Part shown: positions 58,131 to 64,000 of the stretch, piece after piece
Numbering within the stretch: the stretch's first letter is position 1
How the letters are laid out: each line of letters begins with the position of its first letter
Assembly: GCA_963678675.1 (NCBI GenBank)
Contig: OY783192.1
Coordinates: 7,610,052 to 7,674,051, forward strand
Direction of reading: 5' to 3'
From: Xiphydria camelus
Taxonomy: Eukaryota > Arthropoda > Insecta > Hymenoptera > Xiphydriidae
DNA length: 64,000 bases
Notes under the pieces: generated by a model
What the model was told of the DNA's origin: nothing
What the model saw: the letters and a program-made list of their open reading frames with translations, nothing else
Databases searched by the model: none
Translations under genes and position numbers: made by a program

Positions 58131-59117
58131 ATCGTCCCCTTAATATTACAACTAGGTAACTCGAATTTTCGGTATTCAAATTGTGCACTTATTGCATGCA
58201 TATATTAGTCGCTTTAGTGACTGTATCTATATCATACTACTGGATTTCTAACCTTAAATATGCGACAGACCATATCTCGTTGTAACACCGAAAAGAGCTT
58301 ACAAAGTTGGGTACAAAGTTGGGTACAAAGTACACTACAAACCGGCCTCTCGATGAAACGTCTTAAAATAATACGGAAAAGTGTCTTATTGACGTAAAAT
58401 AAGACGGTTAAGTGTATTGATCAGAAATTCAAGACACGAACAGTGTCTTATTCTAAGACGTTTGTCTGTCTTTTCTCAAAAAGACATTTATTTTCCGTCT
58501 AAAATCGTAAGACACATGGTACTGTCTTAAGACAAAGACGCTTAATCGTCTTAAAGTAAGACACTTCTTCAGGTATGACATTTAAATGAATAATTTGCTT
58601 AAAATAGTAAGACACTTACACAAGTAATACACTTCAAACGTCTTGTTACCTGTGACGTCAAGCATCATTATTCACATGTAACCTTAGATATACACTACCC
58701 CCGAAAACTTTCCGGTCACCCTCAAAAGGGCTTTGAGTGAATGAAATTTGAGTGGTTGATGATATTGGAAACGAAGCAAGATAGATTAAAAACCTTCAAA
58801 CAAAATTTCATTTGACTGACAATTAAAGAAACACATCGAGCATGACAGTTCATTTTCACGTTGAATTCTATTAATTGTCAATGTCAACACATCAGCCGAA
58901 TTTGTATCCTTTATTTCTTTTTATTATTTGTTAATAAAAAAATATCTACACATCAGCCGTGTATATGTCGCGTACCGCTTACAGAAAATGTGTATACTTT
59001 ACTCAAGTAACGCCGGTCCCGAGGAAAAAACCGACGAGCGCACTCTACTGCACATGACGTGTACCGTTCGGTATACGGTTTTCGGCTCGGTTGGAACAGG
59101 GTTTAGCGTACTTTACT

Positions 59118-59294
59118 GGGGCCCCTTTCTCGAACTCGCTCGTATCTTTGCATGCACGCATCTTAGCGAATAGACCAATCAGGATCAAGTATTCCGTTGT
59201 CCGTATCCCCACCACAACGGAATACTTGATCCTGATTGGTCTATTCGCTAAGATGCGTGCACGCAGATACGAGCGAGTTCGAGAAAGGGGCCCC
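59118..59294. mobile_element. Palindromic MITE inside element B
   Basis: GGGGCCCC ends, long arms, loop CCGTATCCCCACCAC. Same position as in element A. Confidence 0.75.
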
Positions 59295-59419
59295 TGTACT
59301 GTTAGGTAACGGGACCTTCCCCTCTTTTTTCGACCTCACCTCAACTCACTTTCTGTAAAATTCAACACGGCCAACAAGCACGTCATTTTCCGGAGGTTGT
59401 TTGCTGTGCATGTTTTACT

Positions 59420-59827
59420 GTGCAAAAATGTCGAAAAAAAAAAGAAAAAACAGTGTTTTGTGCATTAGGTCAACGACGCAAGTGTGTTAGATTTCTCTCA
59501 CGAGATAATCAGCCTGACGCTGAAGTTGTGTTGGAAGAGTTTAAGAAATCATGTGCTCGCGATCCAGCATTGTTTGATGATAGCGAACACAGACATTATC
59601 ATTCAAAAAAACATCAAGCATCGGACATGTGGTATGATGCGGATGACAGCATAATTGACGACCATAGTGAATTGAATATTGTGCTGGTGTGGTCTCCAAT
59701 GCAAATGATATTGCCAACAACTAACCTAAAAGACAGCACAGGTGGGAAGGTTATTTACACAGAACCCCCCCCCCCCCTCCAGTTGACAAGGTGGATGAAC
59801 TTTTTGAGGCTGAAGAAACTGCGATAG
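59420..59827 (+). CDS. Element B ORF, unknown protein
   Basis: 135 residues: MQKCRKKK start, basic N-terminus, then VVLEEFKKSCARDPALFDDS, an acidic DADDSIIDDHSELN stretch, and a C-terminus that reads through an 11-base C run at about 59766-59776. Comparison with element A shows the C run is expanded here, so the last ~30 residues are probably out of frame; the acidic frame of A (VDEVDELFETEE) is likely the original. No known domain. Its conservation between A and B marks it as the coding part of this family. Confidence 0.45.
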   Translation: MQKCRKKKEKTVFCALGQRRKCVRFLSRDNQPDAEVVLEEFKKSCARDPALFDDSEHRHYHSKKHQASDMWYDADDSIIDDHSELNIVLVWSPMQMILPTTNLKDSTGGKVIYTEPPPPLQLTRWMNFLRLKKLR

Positions 59828-60497
59828 TCATCTCGAACGAGTTGAAAAATACGGTAAATAAATTTTTATTTCATGTTGGAATAAATTTTGTTTTCTCAAT
59901 CACCAATAAAGTGAAAACAATATAATTCTGGATTTTTCATTTAAATAACTAAAAATACCTTTCCCTTAGAGATATACATTCATCATTACTTCAATATTTT
60001 TATTAGTATTAGTGAAATTTTTTGACGCGATGTGTTTATTTCAGAGTGTTTCGATTTGTGAGAGCTGGATTCATTGTGGATTTGAATACATTTCCAACGA
60101 ATTTCTTTAATATCGAACTTTATAATATTACTCTGATGAGAAAAATTATTACATTCGATGTTTATTGACTCGCCTGTAATGTATTCATATTGACTATGAA
60201 TAATTTCGCGCTCACATATACGTTTGAAAATTATACATTTGTGTATAATTATTGCAAGACGTTTTTAGAGTCTTATATTCCAATACATCTAACCGTCTTA
60301 GTATAAGACGTTTGAAGTGTCTTATTGTAAGACACTTACAGTGTCTTAACGTATTAAGACGGTATTAAACGTCTTAAAAGTGACCTCAAGTTTTAAGACA
60401 TGTAGGTGTCTTAAAATAAGACGGTTGAGTTAGTAGTGTAGATAACTAAAAATATCGAAAATTTGAGTTACCTAGTTGTAGTATTAAGGGGGCGATA

Positions 60498-61451
60498 TAT
60501 ATTCCTGTCAAAATGTTCCACAATATAATGCTGTTTAGTAGATATTGAGATATAATAGTGATTTAAGTTTCTTTCTTGGCGAGTAAATTCTGATTCATAA
60601 TATATGTGTTGAAAACATTGCCAAATACAATATACATATACATATGTGAGTATATATATATATATGTGTGTGTATCGTATACATATATGTATGACCACAT
60701 ATATTTTATCTATGTTGAATAAATTTAACACATCTCGGGTAAGTCCGGGATAGTTCGACTACCGGGATAGACCGACCAGTATCAATAATTCAGAACCTAA
60801 CCAACAAATGGCTCAATCAGTACTTTTCTGTTTAGCGCATAGCCATTGTTGATATAGTTCCTCGTGGAAAGGGCGTTCTAAATCAGTTTTCAATAATAAT
60901 TGTTGTCGTCACCCTATTCTTATCTGTTCCTGTCTTTATATAGTGATGTACAGTTGAATCGTATATTGTTAAAACAAGCTAAGTGACTTCTGGGAAACTT
61001 TTCAGGAATTGCAAAAAACGTTTAATTTTCCAAAATGAAAGTAAACGGCTTGAGTGACACACCGAAATAACACATGCAGGATATGCGTACTTGCATTCTT
61101 TCTGCACTAAATGATGCGTCTATATGCTAAATGCGCATTTCCGACAAAACACGAAAATGCCCAAAAATGTTACTTGGCGTCTTTTAACAATAAACGATTC
61201 AGTTGGTTTACGTATAAGTATGCGTTTAATAAAATCAGTGAATTGAATCAGTGTCTTACTATTATAGTAAGGAGTATCATTTGACTGATTTAACTATGGC
61301 ATCCGGTCTATACCGGCCGATTCAGCCAGTATCGACCTGATGCCTTGTCGATCGGCAGCCAATAGGCCACGCTCCCGCGCCGCCACCGGTTAAGCCGCCG
61401 CTAGAGGACGAGTGTTCTCATAATGCAAAAGACTTTTTTCCTTGGATATAA
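60498..61451. other. Intergenic with TA/TG microsatellite
   Basis: TATA/TGTG-rich tract at about 60645-60690. No gene recognised. Confidence 0.45.
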
Positions 61452-61829
61452 GGGCCCTATTTCATCGCGACACCGCGGTTGCGCAACCGTGGTGTCTATA
61501 GGCTACCAGACGAGACTCCAGAGCAGACGCCAGAGAAGACGCTAGAAACGTCAGCAGTTTCAAAATGAATGTTGAACAGATAGCACTGCTGTTGTACGTA
61601 CGAGTAAGTGAGACGCTATACAACGCTATACATTTGACTGGTCCGCTGACCAGTCGATTCCGGCAGCCCGACCAAATTGGTCGTGCAACCAAGCGGACGC
61701 CAGGTGGGGTACCCTCCATAGAGCTGTATACATTGGTTAATACATTTGGTTAATACATTTTGGCATAATACATTTGGTTTGGCAGCGCAACTGGTTGCGC
61801 TGCCATGGCGTCCCGGTGAAATAGCGCCC
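61452..61829. mobile_element. 378-bp PIF/Harbinger-like element
   Basis: Ends GGGCCCTATTTCATCG and, reversed, GGGCGCTATTTCACCG with TAA on both sides, fitting the TWA duplication of PIF/Harbinger. Subterminal GGTTGCGCAACC near 61486 and CAACTGGTTGCG near 61790 add symmetry. Small ORFs on both strands are not credible. Non-autonomous. Confidence 0.72.
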
Positions 61830-61889
61830 TAAGGGCAGCCATTGCAGGCGGTTTTGTCATGCTCCTTTTCTGCTTACTTATTCTAGCCA

Positions 61890-62200
61890 ATGTACGACCG
61901 ATCCTGCGTAGATCTGGCTAAACATTTCGCAGCCTCAGAATTATAAGGTTCTATGTTCTATAGAAGTTCTATGTAACATAGATCCTTATAATTCTGAGGC
62001 AGCGATTTTTTGACGGGAGTGTACGGACGAATGCATACGTTATGGCTAATTTATTATTATAATATATATATTAGGCTCATTTCATTTTAGCCACTGTACG
62101 ACCGATCCTGCGTACAGTGGCTAGAGTGAACAGAGCAAAGCCTTTAGCCATAAAACGCATGCATTTATTCGCACACTCCCGTAAAAAAATTTTTAGCCGG
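61890..62200. repeat. Cluster of nested hairpins
   Basis: GTACGACCGATCCTGCGTA occurs directly at about 61891 and 62097, the second inside a hairpin TAGCCACTGTACG...CGTACAGTGGCTA. CCTCAGAATTATAAGG pairs with CCTTATAATTCTGAGG (61933-62001). GACGGGAGTGTACGGACGAA (62013) pairs with the reversed sequence at about 62165-62193. Confidence 0.7.
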
Positions 62201-62696
62201 ATCTACGAAATTTTTAATTTTACTCGAGATCCAACTAAAAAATTTATTTTATATGAATAAATGAAACAATCTACTTTAAGTGAATCAACTAAATCGAGTC
62301 AAACAAAAGCCTAATAGGTTCATACTTAAATAAATGAAAATCACTCAACGGGTATATTAAATTTAAAATACTTATACGTGTATTAGCAAATTCAAATACA
62401 CTCGTATATTAAACATACAAATCAGAATTTGAGAAACAAAATTTACGTTTATTGAATGTAATGTACCGATGTCATGGAAAATCACTCGACAAATTCAATA
62501 CATTTACTATACTTATATATGAAAATTCAAATACGAACGTTTAGTAACATTACAATATTAATACTTACTTATAGTATTGTACATTTAATAAGTTCGTTTT
62601 GTAAAAAAGCGAAATAAAAGTATACTAATTTTACTATACAGTCTACATACATCCATCGAAGATGACGAAATAAAATAACTGATTATACGATATCTA
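62201..62696. other. AT-rich, no gene
   Basis: Repetitive AAATTCAAATAC-like phrases; no ORF of note. Confidence 0.45.
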
Positions 62697-63435
62697 CACG
62701 GCAAGAAAAAATCCAGAAATTTTCTAGGGAAAGTTCAAGAAAAATTACCGTGCTGTCCCTGAATCGTGGTGCAAACGTCCAGACCAAGAAAAAGTGGTGC
62801 GCATGCACCTGAAAAATTCTGGTACTGGGACGGTAACATTTCCGTGAAAAAGAAAGACTAGTGCGCATGCGTTATTCTTACTAACAAGGAGAGGCTGCTA
62901 AGAGACATCTTAGAAGTAGAAACAGGAAAAAAAGAGAGGTGCAGGTAGGCCGCGGTTAGACTACATTTCGCAAATCGTTGAGGATGTAGTTTGTTGAATA
63001 TACAGGGAAATGAAAAAGACTAGCGGAGCTGTCTTGGGGTAGCCCGCTGTTAGCGAGTGTCTCTAGCCTCGTAGCGGGGCAAACGAACAGGCCCGAATGC
63101 CATTTGGCAACAATCGGCAGTGATTTTCTGTGACAGCACCGGAAAAATTCCGGTGCTCTAGCACCCGAAAATTTTTTAATTTTCTCATAATATTTAACAG
63201 AAAATCAAGAAAAAGTATTTCGCAGCACGAGAAAATTTCTAAGTTACGGAAATTTTACTGTGCTGTTTAAGAATTTTTGTTCTGCAGTGCTGTAAAAATT
63301 CTAGCATGTACAGTAATTATTCCAGTGTAACTGTGAATTTTTCCTTCATTCACCAAGAAAAGTCCCAGAAAGTGCCGCTTGCACCACGATTACAGTGCCA
63401 AGCACGGTAATTTCTCCTGATTTTTTCTTTCCGTG
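62697..63435. mobile_element. 739-bp TA element, CACGGCAAGAAAAAATC ends
   Basis: The left end and the reversed right end (CACGGAAAGAAAAAATC) match, with TA on both sides. Repeated ACGGTAA, ATTACCGTG and TTCCGGTGC-type boxes run through the arms. Non-coding. Confidence 0.75.
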
Positions 63436-64000
63436 TATAGGTGCGCCTGTACTTTACAGGTAACAGCGATATTTATATCAGATATAACGCGAGCACTGAC
63501 ACTTCGCGAATACGATACACGATCTAAGCCAGAAGTAATTAATGATATCAGTTTCGAGTTAATAGCTCTGCGTCAACCCTAACAGGTATCTGCCGTCTCC
63601 TTTCTCGCTTCGGGGCTTTCGCGTATAATTACCATTAGCTCTGAACTGATATCTACTGTGCTTATCATATTCTCCTGCAACAGTACCAGCAATACGCGGT
63701 ATTTCCTTATAGTACAAGATCCGAACTAGAGACGTTCTTCACCGATCTGCTTACCGGATGAAAAGTATTTTTTATCAAACATAATACGTCAATGAACATA
63801 TCGCATATGGGTAGGCTAATAAAATATGCTCAAGACTACACTTAAAACTATATAAAGTGGTGAGCTGATATGAGCAATTTGCACCGATCTGCTTACCAAT
63901 TAAACTATATATGAAAATAAAGATAATTTTATTGCAAACACGATGGTATAACCCTACCTGCAAAAAATCGGTCATGAATCACGGTTGTACGGCTTTGAAA
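63436..64000. other. Intergenic end of window
   Basis: No gene recognised. A phrase with CCGATCTGCTTACC occurs twice (near 63743 and 63882). Confidence 0.45.

Larger units (their letters stand above)
58333..60438 (+). mobile_element. Element B, 2,106 bp, TA target site
   Basis: CACTACAAACC at the left, GTTAGTAGTG at the right, TA on both sides (58331-58332, 60439-60440). Copy of element A in opposite orientation. GTCTTA/TAAGAC boxes alternate in both arms (58368-58640 and 60245-60425). Contains the same nested palindromic MITE and ORF. Confidence 0.82.
58131..60497. mobile_element. Outer TIR element split by element B
   Basis: The left part TATCGTCCCCTTAATATTAC and right part (reversed) TATCGCCCCCTTAATACTAC continue inward as ACTAGGTAACTC. 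Exact ends are uncertain because of flanking TATATA. A triple ACAAAGTTGGGT repeat lies at about 58296-58330. Confidence 0.6.

Noticed and set aside
60468..60731. Minus-strand ORF near the TA/TG microsatellite
   Set aside because: Translation of a simple repeat, no conserved feature.
1..64000. tRNA genes, rRNA genes and telomeric repeats
   Set aside because: I looked for tRNA box motifs, rRNA and TTAGG runs by eye and found nothing convincing; a tRNAscan or Infernal run would settle it.

Overview
This window looks like a transposon graveyard from an arthropod genome, most likely an insect. The evidence is the mix of element families: BEL/Pao LTR retrotransposon, R1-clade non-LTR retrotransposon, mellifera-type mariner, a Penelope-like fragment, many TA-flanked inverted-repeat elements, and an AT-rich background with introns of insect size. 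I cannot name the species. I recognise no intact host gene, no rRNA or tRNA gene and no CRISPR array. Almost every coding stretch I can identify belongs to a mobile element and is broken.

Layout. 1-5.8 kb: unassigned DNA with an inverted mariner derivative (1183-2521) and a small foldback element. 5.8-15.2 kb: a ~320-bp satellite interrupted by a 7.35-kb inverted-repeat insertion (7287-14635). That insertion holds copy 1 of a ~5.6-kb composite repeat and a 902-bp solo LTR carrying an array of covarying hairpins. 15.2-24.2 kb: a row of TA-flanked foldback elements, ending with a 2.1-kb element (A) sitting inside another foldback. 25.4-31.9 kb: a transposon gene for a nuclease-like protein with a cysteine-rich tail, split by a 4.2-kb insertion that contains a 3.46-kb palindrome with two inverted copies of an intron-containing gene fragment.

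32.9-57.2 kb is one deeply nested locus. A mariner transposase gene (minus strand) is cut by an R1-clade retrotransposon (33364-49668, 14-bp target duplication) and by a BEL retrotransposon (50033-56952). The R1 copy is itself cut by a 10.2-kb TA-flanked element (36322-46569), whose left arm is cut in turn by composite copy 2 (36786-43654). The order of events can be read from target duplications and from restored reading frames and repeat phase. 57.2-64 kb: further foldback elements, including element B, a twin of A in opposite orientation, and a PIF/Harbinger-like element.

The most unusual signals are: (1) the solo LTR hairpin array, with a constant core and five different but self-complementary arms; (2) the 10-kb element whose arms carry a box every ~140 bp, with an opposite-orientation box half way between, a phase that survives only if composite copy 2 is removed with no target duplication; (3) several unrelated families that share TA flanks, a 5'-CAC terminus and arms rich in alternating short boxes. 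All statements come from reading the sequence by eye; no alignment or database search was run.
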